From the NCBI GenBank assembly GCA_964549495.1, contig CAZJWJ010000012.1:1-64000 (forward strand): a DNA stretch of 64,000 nt, in the 5' to 3' direction. Positions 1 to 14,890 of this stretch are shown one piece after another; position 1 is the first letter of the stretch; each line of letters starts with the position of its first letter. Source of the DNA: JACKBJ01 sp964549495. GTDB lineage: Bacteria; Chloroflexota; Anaerolineae; Epilineales; Epilineaceae. The notes beneath the pieces were generated by a model. The model saw nothing but the letters and a program-made list of their open reading frames with translations, was not told where the DNA came from and ran no database searches. The translations under genes and the position numbers were made by a program.

Positions 1-1073
<1,073 letters not shown>

Positions 1074-1181
1074 CTGCTCTGCTCCTTGGTGTGTGGTGCG
1101 ATCTCGTCGCTTCGGTTCAACAGGCTCGTAGGTTGTCGTGCCAAGGCTGGCGGGCCATCTTCGTCCTGTTCGATTCGGAAT

Positions 1182-2222
1182 CTAATGGCTTCGACTCGAC
1201 CGCCTGCCGTCGGCGCATCGCTGCGCGATCAGACGCAAGGGCTTCAGTCGCGGCAGGTCGCGGTCGCGCGGCGCGTCCTCGGCCGGCGGCGGGCCGGCTT
1301 CGTCCCGCTCGAGCAGGCGGATCTGTTCGAAGCCCGCCCCGCGCAGCCGTTCTGCGAGGACCTCCGGATCGAAGCCGCGAAAGCCCTCGCCGAGCGCCTC
1401 GGTCAGGTCCGCATGGGCATGCGGTCGCAGATCGGCCACCGCCAGGCGGCCGCCGGGCCGAAGGACGCGTGCCGCCTCGGACAGGGCCTCGTCGACCCGC
1501 TCGGCATGCCCCAGCGAAAGGCTGAAGACCAGGCCGTCGGCCCAAGCGTCGGCGGCCGGCAGGCGGGCCATGTCGCCCGGTACGAGGCGCACGTTGGACA
1601 GGCGCAGGCCCAGCGCCCGCTGGCGCGCCGCCTCGAGCATGCGCCCGGAGGACTCGATCGCCAGGACCTCGCCTTCGGGCCCGGCCAGGGCCGAGAGCCA
1701 AGGCAGGAGCATGCCCGTGCCCGTGCCCACGTCGACCCAGCGCGAGCCGGCCGGCAGCAGCATCCCCGCCACCTCGCCCGGCCCCAGCGCGCCGCCGAAG
1801 AGGCCGCCGCGCAGGGCGTCCCAGTCGCCGGCCAGGCGGTCGAAGCGCGAGGACCGGTCCGCCTTGCGGCGATCCAAGAGCGCCCGTAGGCCCTCCAGGT
1901 CCGACTCGAAGCCGAAGCCCGGCGCCGCATAGGTGGCGCGCAGCAGCGTCGAGAGACTTGCCGCCGGCTCGGGCAGGCCGTCGGCCGGCCGGCTGAGCGT
2001 GCGCCGGCCCTCGTGCCGCTCCTCGATCAAGCCCGCCTCGCGCAGCGCCGACAGGTGCCGGCTCACGCTGGGCTGGGAAAGGTCGGTCACCTCCGCCAGC
2101 TCGCCCACGCTCAGCTCGGCCCGATCGATCAGGCGCAGGAGGCGCAGGCGGTTGGGGTCGCCGGCCGCCCGCAAGAGACCCATGGCCCGTTGGGCCGGCG
2201 CCTCGGTGGCCGCCTGGATCAT
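1182..2222 (-). CDS. ArsR-family regulator fused to SAM-methyltransferase domain (SahR-like)
   Basis: A 346-residue two-domain protein. Residues about 10-85 form a winged helix of ArsR type (recognition helix DLSQPSVSRHLSALREAGL). Residues about 120-300 form a Rossmann methyltransferase fold with motif I VDVGTGTGMLL near 163 and the later motif EAARVLRPGGRLAVADLR. This architecture is that of SahR, known from Proteobacteria as an SAH-sensing repressor of the methionine cycle. Lying directly upstream of ahcY supports the same job: the methyltransferase-like domain would bind SAH or SAM as effector. No cysteine metal site typical of arsenic sensors stands out in the winged helix. The start at 2222 gives the full winged helix; its Shine-Dalgarno sequence is weak. 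Whether the domain still methylates anything is unknown. Confidence 0.85.
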   Translation of the reverse strand: MIQAATEAPAQRAMGLLRAAGDPNRLRLLRLIDRAELSVGELAEVTDLSQPSVSRHLSALREAGLIEERHEGRRTLSRPADGLPEPAASLSTLLRATYAAPGFGFESDLEGLRALLDRRKADRSSRFDRLAGDWDALRGGLFGGALGPGEVAGMLLPAGSRWVDVGTGTGMLLPWLSALAGPEGEVLAIESSGRMLEAARQRALGLRLSNVRLVPGDMARLPAADAWADGLVFSLSLGHAERVDEALSEAARVLRPGGRLAVADLRPHAHADLTEALGEGFRGFDPEVLAERLRGAGFEQIRLLERDEAGPPPAEDAPRDRDLPRLKPLRLIAQRCADGRRSSRSH

Positions 2223-2274
2223 CGCGGGCTCGCCGCGGAGCGGGTTGGGATCTTGGGCACGCGCGAATCATCCT

Positions 2275-2296
2275 TTCATCCGGATACGAGTATGAA
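2275..2296. promoter_or_regulatory. Operator-like inverted repeat at the start of the ahcY-regulator transcript
   Basis: TTCAT at 2275-2279 is mirrored by ATGAA at 2292-2296, with a second small palindrome ATACGAGTAT inside. It begins about 5 bp downstream of the predicted -10 box, so a bound protein would cover the transcription start. On the minus strand it contains ATACTCGTATCCGGATGAA, closely matched by ATACTCATTCGGATGAA at the MFS promoter near 31.61 kb. It is the natural candidate autoregulatory site of the ArsR-methyltransferase. Inference from sequence only. Confidence 0.5.
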
Positions 2297-2300
2297 TCGC

Positions 2301-2329
2301 ATTGTAACGGGCATAGCCGCGCGCGTCAA
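2301..2329 (-). promoter_or_regulatory. Sigma-70-type promoter for the regulator-ahcY operon
   Basis: On the minus strand TTGACG (2329-2324) and TACAAT (2306-2301) are separated by exactly 17 bp. The expected start point is near 2294, inside the operator-like repeat. Confidence 0.7.
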
Positions 2330-2366
2330 GCCGCGGCCGCGGTTCGGCGCGCGCCGGCAGTTTGGC

Positions 2367-2372
2367 TATAAT
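2367..2372 (+). promoter_or_regulatory. Consensus -10 box TATAAT ahead of the squalene synthase-like gene
   Basis: A perfect TATAAT in otherwise very G+C-rich sequence, 77 bp upstream of the chosen ATG and divergent from the regulator-ahcY promoter. No good -35 box is visible at the usual distance. Confidence 0.5.
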
Positions 2373-2449
2373 GGCCGGTCGTGGGCCCGATCTGCTTCGG
2401 CCCTTGCCCCACCCTCGAGCGCCATGGGAGTCTCACCATCACCGCTCCG

Positions 2450-3472
2450 ATGAACTCCTCAGAAATGCTGCGAAGCGTCAGCCGCACCTTCGCCTTGTCG
2501 ATCGAGCAGCTGCCGAGCGTGTTGCGGGACGCCATCACCGTCTCCTACCTCCTCCTGCGGGTCTCCGATTGCCTGGAGGATCACGCCGAGATGCCGGCCG
2601 ACCGCAAGGAAGAGCTGCTCGAGCTCTGGGCGCGGGTGCTCGACGAGCAGCTGCCGGCCGAGCGATTGGTCACCCGCATCGCCGACCTGGATGGCGAGGA
2701 TCCCGAGGTCTACGTGGCGCAGCATGCCGGCCGGGTGCTGGACATGCTGGCCCGCCTGCCCGAGCCCATCCAGGCCGCCATCATCGCCCGCGTGGCCAAG
2801 ACCTCGCGTGGCATGGCGCGCTGGCAGGCCCACGGCCCCTTCGTAGCCGACGAGCCGGAGCTGGACGACTACATGCACGAGGTGGCCGGCCGAGTCGGTT
2901 ACCTGCTCACCGACATCTTCGCCTGGCATTCGCCGCGCATCCGCGCCCGCAAGGAGGAGCTGATGCCCCTCTCGCGCGAGTACGGCCTGGCGCTGCAGAC
3001 CGTCAACGTCATCCGCGGCATGCCCTCGGACTACCGCCGCGGCTGGGTCTTCGTGCCGCGCAGCTTCTACGAGCGCTACGGCCTGACCCGCGACAGCCTC
3101 TTCGAGACCGAGAACGTCGACGTGGCGATGCAGGTGGTGCGCGATCTGGCCGACAAGGCCGAGCGCCACCTGCGCCACGGCATCGACTACGTCACCGCCT
3201 TCCCGCGCTGGCAGCATCGCATCCGGCTGGCCTGCATGTGGCCGCTCTTCTTTGCCGTGCGCACCTTGGCCGTCAGCCGCAACAACCGCGACGTGCTCTT
3301 GGCCGAGGCCAAGATCGGCCGGGACGAGGTGCGCGACATCATCCGCCAGACCTCGCTCTACGGCTGGTCCAACGGCTGGCTCGAGCGCTACTACGAGCAG
3401 CTGGCCCAGTCCCCGCATCCGCCCATCGAGCTGCCGGCCGGCGCATTGGCCGCCGGCATGCCGGGCAGCTGA
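2450..3472 (+). CDS. Squalene/phytoene synthase family protein (squalene synthase-like)
   Basis: Trans-isoprenyl diphosphate synthase fold for head-to-head condensation of prenyl diphosphates; squalene from farnesyl diphosphate is the likeliest product. SRTFALSIEQLP near residue 9 and the first Asp-rich motif DCLED are intact. The second Asp-rich motif, usually NxxRDxxED, reads NVIRGMPSD, so two acidic positions are changed; WVFVPRSFYERYGL follows as in the family. The 340-residue length is normal. ATG at 2450 was chosen because homology begins just after it; no strong Shine-Dalgarno sequence is visible and starts further upstream are possible. No carotenoid or hopanoid neighbours are present, so the pathway is open. 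Confidence 0.8.
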   Translation: MNSSEMLRSVSRTFALSIEQLPSVLRDAITVSYLLLRVSDCLEDHAEMPADRKEELLELWARVLDEQLPAERLVTRIADLDGEDPEVYVAQHAGRVLDMLARLPEPIQAAIIARVAKTSRGMARWQAHGPFVADEPELDDYMHEVAGRVGYLLTDIFAWHSPRIRARKEELMPLSREYGLALQTVNVIRGMPSDYRRGWVFVPRSFYERYGLTRDSLFETENVDVAMQVVRDLADKAERHLRHGIDYVTAFPRWQHRIRLACMWPLFFAVRTLAVSRNNRDVLLAEAKIGRDEVRDIIRQTSLYGWSNGWLERYYEQLAQSPHPPIELPAGALAAGMPGS

Positions 3473-3532
3473 TCGGCCGCCACCGCGGCCCCCTCGCTCC
3501 AAGCCGGCCCCCCAATGACCAGGAGGACATCG

Positions 3533-6316
<2,784 letters not shown>

Positions 6317-6334
6317 GGCCGCCCGAAGGCGATC

Positions 6335-8563
<2,229 letters not shown>

Positions 8564-8722
8564 AGTCCGGGCGAGCGACGATGCCCATCCGCTTGCCCTG
8601 GCGCTCCCCCGACTTCGATGCGCTGCCGAGCGCCTACGCGCCGCGGGGGCTGAAACAGACATCATCGGTCTCTCGTCTGTCCACCGACGATCGGACGTTC
8701 GTTCCGAAGGGGGGAGAGACCT

Positions 8723-10489
8723 GTGACCGACCTGGCGCATGGGTTCAGGAATACCGACGAAGCGGCAATACTCCGACGGTCAGCCGAGACGGCAGGCCAG
8801 TCGGTGGGCGGGGCGTCGGATGCTCTAAGGGACCGACCGTCTCGATCCGCCGCGCACTGGCGCTGGTGCGCGATCATCGCGCTGCTGCATCTGAGCCTCT
8901 TGACCCGTGGCCTGGCCGGTGACCTTCCCTTCGTCCCGGAGGCGGATGAGGTGATCTTCGTGCCCCTCGCGGCACAGATGGCCGCTTCGGGCAGCTGGGA
9001 TCCCGGATGGTACGGCAATCCCGGCGGCACGCTGATCTACCCCCTGGCCCTGCTCTACCGCTTCGGCAGCCGATGGCTCGGTCAAGGCCTGCCCGTACCC
9101 GAGGCAAGCTCGCTCTCGGAGTACGAGCCGCATCACGCTGCGCTCTACCTCCAGGCGCGCTGGCTGAGCATCCTGATGCTGCTGCTCTCCCTCGTTCCGA
9201 TCTACGCCATCGCCGAGCGCATCGGGCGCCGCAGCGCGCCCCTCCTCGCCATCCTCCTCGCGCCGATCTACCCGGTGTTGGTCTTCCATGCCCAGATCGT
9301 GCGCAGCGACGGCGCTGGAATCCTATTCGGCATGCTCGCGCTGTGGATGATCCTGCGGGCGGACGAGCGGCCGAGCCACGCACGGATCGCGGCGGCCGGG
9401 TTGGCCTTGGGACTGGCGATCGCAACACGCTACTTCTTGGTCGTGCTCCTCGTCGTCGCCCTCGCGTTCATGTTCTTCCCAAGACGCGGCGATGGCGAGC
9501 CCAACCTGCACGTGGCTGCGCTCCTGCGTAGGTTTGCCCTTCGATCGACGACCTTGCTCGCCGCCAGCCTGGGAGGCTTCGCGATCGCGGCCCCCTTTGC
9601 GCTGATCCGATGGCGGACCACCTTTGACAATCTCGCGGTCGAAGGCCGCAGCGAGCATCTGGGCGCGGATGGACTGAGCCAGCTTGGCAACCTCCGCTGG
9701 TACCTGATCGACGCCCTGCCCCGGTCCGTCGGGGGACCTCAGGTCCTGCTGCTGCTACTGGGATTGGCATCGCTGTGGATCGGGGCCCGTTCCGATGGCG
9801 GGCGGGAGAGGCGGCGAGCAGGAGCTGTCGGCCTGGCATTTCTGGTCTGTTCACTCCTGTCCTTCTCACTCTCCGCGCTCCACTGGCAGAGATGGCTGAT
9901 CCAGATCCTGCCCGTCGTGGCCATCTTCGTGGCCACCGGCATCGAGGCGCTGGCCAGCGCCTCGGCCCGACTTGTCGAGCGCAAGGTTCCAGTAGGCAGG
10001 CGCGCCGCTCCGTTCGTGCTTCGCCTATCGATCGTGGCCCTCACGATCTTCGCGGCATGGACGCCGTTGCGCGGCAGCATCTCGCACGTCGAGCAGCGGG
10101 CCGGCAACAGCTCGAGGGTGGAAGCCAGGTGGTGGCTCGAGCAGGAGCTACCCGAGGATGCGCGGGTGGCCTTGTCGCCCTTTTCGGCCGCTAGTGCCGG
10201 CGCGCGCTACGAGAGCCGTGAGTTCGAGAACGGAGCCGCGCTGGCGGACCTGGATGCGCTGGCCGAAGACGGCTTCGACGTCCTCGTCCTCGGCAGCTGG
10301 TCTTGGTCCCACTTCATGGCCCAGCCGGATCGCTACCCCCAGGAGGTGGCGGCATTTCGCCAGCTCTTGGACGCTGAGCAGCCGCTCCACGTCATCCCAT
10401 CCCGCGGACCCAGCGCCGGTCCGGAGATTCGGATCTACGCCACGGGACCGGATGACTCGATCACCGGGACGCAGCGATCGGTGCCGTAA
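8723..10489 (+). CDS. GT39-like polytopic membrane glycosyltransferase
   Basis: A 588-residue integral membrane protein with about ten hydrophobic segments between residues 45 and 450 and a soluble C-terminal tail. After the first membrane segment comes a short loop with acidic motif FVPEADEVIFVPLA, and then NPGGTLIYPLALLYR, the layout of the PMT/ArnT-like GT-C superfamily (dwelling-type glycosyltransferase 39), which use polyprenyl-phosphate sugars outside the membrane. GTG start at 8723 with GGGGAG about 7 nt upstream. Acceptor and sugar cannot be told from sequence. It stands between icd and a secreted beta-propeller gene, with about 95-160 bp gaps on each side, so it may be transcribed alone. 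Confidence 0.75.
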   Translation: MTDLAHGFRNTDEAAILRRSAETAGQSVGGASDALRDRPSRSAAHWRWCAIIALLHLSLLTRGLAGDLPFVPEADEVIFVPLAAQMAASGSWDPGWYGNPGGTLIYPLALLYRFGSRWLGQGLPVPEASSLSEYEPHHAALYLQARWLSILMLLLSLVPIYAIAERIGRRSAPLLAILLAPIYPVLVFHAQIVRSDGAGILFGMLALWMILRADERPSHARIAAAGLALGLAIATRYFLVVLLVVALAFMFFPRRGDGEPNLHVAALLRRFALRSTTLLAASLGGFAIAAPFALIRWRTTFDNLAVEGRSEHLGADGLSQLGNLRWYLIDALPRSVGGPQVLLLLLGLASLWIGARSDGGRERRRAGAVGLAFLVCSLLSFSLSALHWQRWLIQILPVVAIFVATGIEALASASARLVERKVPVGRRAAPFVLRLSIVALTIFAAWTPLRGSISHVEQRAGNSSRVEARWWLEQELPEDARVALSPFSAASAGARYESREFENGAALADLDALAEDGFDVLVLGSWSWSHFMAQPDRYPQEVAAFRQLLDAEQPLHVIPSRGPSAGPEIRIYATGPDDSITGTQRSVP

Positions 10490-10584
10490 CCCGAACGTGT
10501 CTCTACCTTTGCAGTGCCAACCTGTGTTCGCACCGGGCACCACCCATGCGAGCCGCAGGTCGCCTTCCGAAGGGAGCTAGCCCG

Positions 10585-11858
10585 ATGAACCGAAGTACCA
10601 AGGCAACCTGTGCGATGGCCTGCGCAACACTGACGCTCCTCGGCGCGCTCCTCGGCGATCGAGGCATCCGCTCCAGCCGATCGAGCGCTCCCGCCCAAGC
10701 CACGAGCGAGGCCGCGCCGCTGCCGACGATGGAGGTCCTCGCGCAAGTCGGCGGCCGAACTCGTGGCGTGGCCATCGACGGTGACCTCGCCTTCATCGGC
10801 GTCGGACCGCGGGTCGTCGTCTACGACATCTCGGATCCGAGCCGGCCGCTTTGGACCGGACAGTCCGAGCCGCTCGCGGAGCGTGTCTTCGCCATCGGAG
10901 CCACCAAGGGACACCTTTGGGTCACCTTGGAGCGCGGCTTGATGGTGGTGCTCGAGCGCGGACCGGGCCGAGCACTCGTCGAATCGTGCAACATCGCTTC
11001 TTCTCGATCGGCGGATCGCGCCTCGGCCGGCCTTGTCTCGATGGCGACCTCTACATGACCCAGGACGGCTGGCTGAAGATCTTCGACATGCGTCAGCCCG
11101 AACGGCCGCGCTTGCGTTCTCGGCATTTTGGACCTGACCTGGCTGCGAACTCGATCGTGGCTTCGCCAGGCTGGCTGTTCCTACTCTGGGGCGACGAGAT
11201 CGTCTCGATTCCGGCGGATCCCTCCGGTGGCTGGCGGCTCGACCACCGCTTCCGTCTGAATGATGGCGCCAAAGCCATGGAGGCCGAACGCCGTGGCGAT
11301 CATCTCGTCGTCCTCACCGAGGACGATCTGAGGCTGTTGGAGCTTCGCGAGCACGCGCGCTACGCGACTGCGGCTCGCACCCCCTTGCCCGGGTATGGAG
11401 ATTCGAGTCTGGTCATCTCGACCGACACGGCGTCGGCCGCGCTACGGGAAAGCGGCCTATGGTCATTTGCACTCGGCCCAGAGACCTTGACCGCTCCCGT
11501 GGATGCTGTTTCACCACCCATGCAGATCTACTACGGCTTCGTGGACCAGCCGCCCGTATCGCCCGACCCCTTCGATCCGGTTCTCGCCTACATCGAGCTG
11601 GCGGCTCCTGGCTGCACGCCGCGGACGGTGCAAGCTGTCGCCAGCAATGCCTTCTGCTGCATGGACGGGCTGGTCGACCTTCCCTACGAGATGCTCTGCG
11701 GCGAGGCCATCGAGGTGACGGTCGAATCCGATGGCTTCGAGACATCGAGGCATCTCTTCGAACACGATCGGCTCGTCCTCGATCGTAACGTCTGGCTCTC
11801 GCTCGGAGAGCCGGTGTCGCCCCTGCACTTGCCGTCGCTGTCCCGAAGCGCAAGATAG
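10585..11858 (+). pseudogene. LVIVP-repeat beta-propeller protein gene with a -1 frameshift
   Basis: Starts at ATG 10585 with GGGAG 9 nt upstream and a signal-peptide-like N-terminus (CAMACATLTLLGALLG). The first frame reads propeller repeats such as VVVYDISDPSRPLW, then ends at 11058. The continuing frame (to 11858) picks up at LDGDLYMTQDGWLKIFD, again a repeat of the same LVIVP kind. The repeat joins perfectly if one base is missing near 11036 (AGLV in frame one joined to LDGDL in the next frame). Corrected, the product would be about 424 residues: an extracellular propeller with a cysteine-containing C-terminal domain (AAPGCTPRTV, AFCCMDGLVD). As read, only a 157-residue fragment is made. 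A sequencing or assembly error is as likely as a true mutation. Confidence 0.7.
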
Positions 11859-11998
11859 GACCGCTTCGTCCCCGCTGCCTGAGCGGCTTGCGGACTGCGT
11901 CTCCCAACATTCATCCCGCGGCCGGACTCTGGTAAGCTAGCAGGCCCATCGATGCCCCAACCCCACATCGTGCCAGACACGGACGGGGAGGAGAGACA

Positions 11999-14890
11999 TT
12001 GCGCCTGCCAATGAGAACGCCGCGACCTCTGCCACGACCGCGACCGCCTCGACTGCACCCGATCCTGCCCTTGGGGCTGATCCTGCTCTCTGCGCTGGCC
12101 ATCGGTAGCCGGCCGGCGCCGACGTCCGGCCAGGCGCCGGTCGATCGATTTGGGGCAGCCTGCCAGGGGGACAATCCTTACTTCGTCACCAGCGCCTTCG
12201 CGATGGGCGAACGGCAGGACGAGCCGGCCGTATTGGCCTTCCAGGACTCCCCACGCAACGAGGGTCACGAGGTCCTGGCGCGCTTCGGCCAGGTCGGCTC
12301 GGTCTACGGCATGGCCTACGATCCGCTGCGGCGCGAGGTCTACGCCGCCGCCTACCACAAGCGCGGCGCGCCCTACGGCCCGGGCGGACCCGGCGCGATC
12401 TACCGGATCGGGCTGGACGACGCGAGCCTGGAGACCTGGCTGACCGTATCGGATGCCGGCGATGATCGACATGATCCGACCGAGAACTACATCCCGGATC
12501 GCATCGCCACCCAACACGTCGGCAAGCTGAGCCTGGGCGACATCGACCTGGACGAGGATCTCGAGTCGCTCTTCGTGGTCAACCTGAACACGCGCCAGAT
12601 CCTCCGCTACCGACTGTCGGACGGAGCGCTGCTGGACAGCTTCGACCACGGAGCGAGGTTCCAGACCTGGGCCGCACGCGAGGCGCGACCCTTCGCGCTG
12701 AAGGTCTGGGAGGGCCGGCTCTACCACGGCCTGGTGCGCGACGCTTCCGTCAGCCGCAGCCAGCGCGACCTGGAGGCCTTCGTCTATGTCTCCGAGCTGG
12801 ACGGAAGCGACATGCGGCTGGTCCTCGAGATGGAGATGGACTACTACCGCGGCTTGATCCCGCCGCGCATCGACGCCCGCTGGCAGCCCTGGCGGGACTC
12901 GACGGATTCGATCGCGCCGGCCGGCACTCACGACCACGCCTACATCTACCCCATGCCGATGCTGGCCGACCTGGAGTTCTCCGAAGCCGGCGACATGGTC
13001 CTGGGCTTCCGCGACCGCATCGGCGACATGGCGCTCTACGACCGCAACCGTAACCTGCCGCGCGGCGAGCGCAGCGGGCATCCCTTCGGCGACATCCTGC
13101 TGGCCGAGCGGTCTGGCGACATCTGGGAGGTCGAGCCCTGGCCCGAGTTCTTCGACGAGGATGCCGGCGGCGGCATGAACGCCACCGGCGGCTTCCACAT
13201 CGACACCGGCTTTGGCGGATTGGCCCGCGTCTCCAAGCTCGACCAGGTCTTGAACATGGCCGTGTCGCCCGAGCAGAACCACTCCGGCGGCGCGATCTGG
13301 TTCGATCTGGCCGACGGCGGCGACCTGCGCCGCGAGACCCTCTACGTCGGGAACAACGGCCGGACGAATTACGGCAAGGGCAACGGCCTGGGCGACGTCG
13401 AGCTGCTCTGCGGAGAGAACCTGCCAACGCCGACGCCCACCGCGAGCCCGAGCGCGACGGTCACGACGACCGCCACACCGAGTGAGACGGCTACGGCCAC
13501 GAGCACGTCGACCGCGACGGCCACCGCTACCCGCACGCCCGGCCCGATCTACCTGCCCTACGGCGAGAAGGACAAGTACTGCCGGCCGGACGCCTTCTAC
13601 ACCGACGTCGTCCTGGTCCTCGACCGCTCGACCTCGATGCTCCGACCGGTCACCGAGGGCGGCATCGCCAAGAACGCAGCCGCCCTCGCCGCCGCGCGAA
13701 GCTTCGTCTCCCTGCTCTCCCTGGAACCCGATCCCTTCGGCAACCACGACCAGGTGGCCGTCGTCGGCTTCAACGAGGATACCTGGATCGAAACACAGCT
13801 GACCAGCGACCGTGCCTCGGCCATCGCGGCGCTCGACCGCATCGAGCAGAAGACCATCGAAGGCACGCGCCTCGACCTGGCCTTCGCCTGGGGCCAGAAG
13901 CCCTTGGACGGCCCCGAGCGCATCCAGGAAAACCGCCCGGTGGTCATCATGCTCACCGACGGCCTGCCCAACCGCGTGCCCTTCGGACCCGACTCGCCCT
14001 ATCCGGGCAGCCGGCGCCAGGAGGACTCGGTCCTGCAAGCCGTCGACGCGGTCAAGGCCACCGGCACCCGCGTCTACACCATCGGCCTGGGCAATCCCAG
14101 CGACATCCTACCCTGGCTGCTCATCGACTCGGCCAGCGAGCGCTGGATGTACCACTACGCGCCGGTGCCCGAGGACCTGGAAGGCATCTACAATCGGATC
14201 GCAGCCACCTTCGACAGCTGCGATCCGAAACCGGCACCGACGCCCTGCGCGCCGGAAGAACAACATGCCGATGTCGTGTTGGTCCTGGACATGTCCACAT
14301 CCATGTACCGGACCACGAGATCAGGCCGGACGAAACACGAGGCAGCCCTGGACGCCGCCCGCAGCTTCGTCGCGCAGCTCGACCTCGAACGCGACGGCTG
14401 GGGCCGGCGTGACCAGGTGGCCGTCGTCGGCTTCAACGACGAGGCCTGGACCGAGGTCGGCATGTCCGACGACCGAGCGGCGGTGATGGCGGCCATCGAA
14501 CGGCTGCCGGACCGGATCGCCGAGGGCACTCGCCTGGACCTCGCGCTCGAGGAAGGCCAGCGCGCGATGGGCTTCGGCCCACGCCTACAGCCCAACCAGC
14601 CGGTGATGGTCCTCCTGACCGACGGCCTGCCCAACCGGGTGCCCTTCGGACCCGGCACAGCCCATCCCGACTGCGACCGGCAGGAATGCACCGTCCTGAA
14701 GTTCGCCAGCGCCGCCAAGCAGGCCGGCAGCCGGCTCTTCACCATCGGCCTGGGCGAATCCAGCGACGTGCTGCGTGTCCTGCTCGAAGCGGCCGCGACC
14801 TCGCCCGATCACTACTACTTCGCGCCGGACGGCGAGGACCTGGAAGCCATCTACCGGCAGATCGCCGGACGATTCGAGGACTGTCCATGA
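11999..14890 (+). CDS. Secreted protein with N-terminal propeller-like region and two tandem vWA domains
   Basis: 963 residues. TTG start at 11999 after GGGGAGGAG. The N-terminus is Arg-rich and followed by a hydrophobic signal segment (LPLGLILLSALAIG). Residues about 50-470 resemble a propeller with SdrD/IgG-free repeats (VYGMAYDPLRREVYAAAYH, LFVVNLNTRQILRYRL). A Thr/Pro/Ser linker spans about 476-517 and ends in GPIYLPYG. Two von Willebrand A domains follow, each with a metal-ion-dependent adhesion motif: DRSTS from residue 542 and DMSTS from 764. Both repeat the phrase LTDGLPNRVPFGP, so the second arose by duplication. Such proteins bind ligands at the cell surface. The stop overlaps the next start (ATGA), giving a coupled gene for a bPH membrane protein. 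Confidence 0.8.
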   Translation: MRLPMRTPRPLPRPRPPRLHPILPLGLILLSALAIGSRPAPTSGQAPVDRFGAACQGDNPYFVTSAFAMGERQDEPAVLAFQDSPRNEGHEVLARFGQVGSVYGMAYDPLRREVYAAAYHKRGAPYGPGGPGAIYRIGLDDASLETWLTVSDAGDDRHDPTENYIPDRIATQHVGKLSLGDIDLDEDLESLFVVNLNTRQILRYRLSDGALLDSFDHGARFQTWAAREARPFALKVWEGRLYHGLVRDASVSRSQRDLEAFVYVSELDGSDMRLVLEMEMDYYRGLIPPRIDARWQPWRDSTDSIAPAGTHDHAYIYPMPMLADLEFSEAGDMVLGFRDRIGDMALYDRNRNLPRGERSGHPFGDILLAERSGDIWEVEPWPEFFDEDAGGGMNATGGFHIDTGFGGLARVSKLDQVLNMAVSPEQNHSGGAIWFDLADGGDLRRETLYVGNNGRTNYGKGNGLGDVELLCGENLPTPTPTASPSATVTTTATPSETATATSTSTATATATRTPGPIYLPYGEKDKYCRPDAFYTDVVLVLDRSTSMLRPVTEGGIAKNAAALAAARSFVSLLSLEPDPFGNHDQVAVVGFNEDTWIETQLTSDRASAIAALDRIEQKTIEGTRLDLAFAWGQKPLDGPERIQENRPVVIMLTDGLPNRVPFGPDSPYPGSRRQEDSVLQAVDAVKATGTRVYTIGLGNPSDILPWLLIDSASERWMYHYAPVPEDLEGIYNRIAATFDSCDPKPAPTPCAPEEQHADVVLVLDMSTSMYRTTRSGRTKHEAALDAARSFVAQLDLERDGWGRRDQVAVVGFNDEAWTEVGMSDDRAAVMAAIERLPDRIAEGTRLDLALEEGQRAMGFGPRLQPNQPVMVLLTDGLPNRVPFGPGTAHPDCDRQECTVLKFASAAKQAGSRLFTIGLGESSDVLRVLLEAAATSPDHYYFAPDGEDLEAIYRQIAGRFEDCP

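Noticed and set aside
1074..1181. SAH or SAM riboswitch before ahcY
   Set aside because: The 108 bp show no conserved riboswitch core that I can recognise; control by the upstream protein regulator explains the locus better.
8581..8922. Possible 113-residue gene after icd
   Set aside because: It overlaps the well-supported GT39-like gene, has no recognisable motif, and its ribosome site is poor. Its first 25 codons might be a remnant but nothing supports this.
13430..13550. Repetitive ACG/ACC-rich stretch taken at first for a satellite repeat
   Set aside because: It encodes the Thr/Pro/Ser linker of the double-vWA protein and keeps frame.
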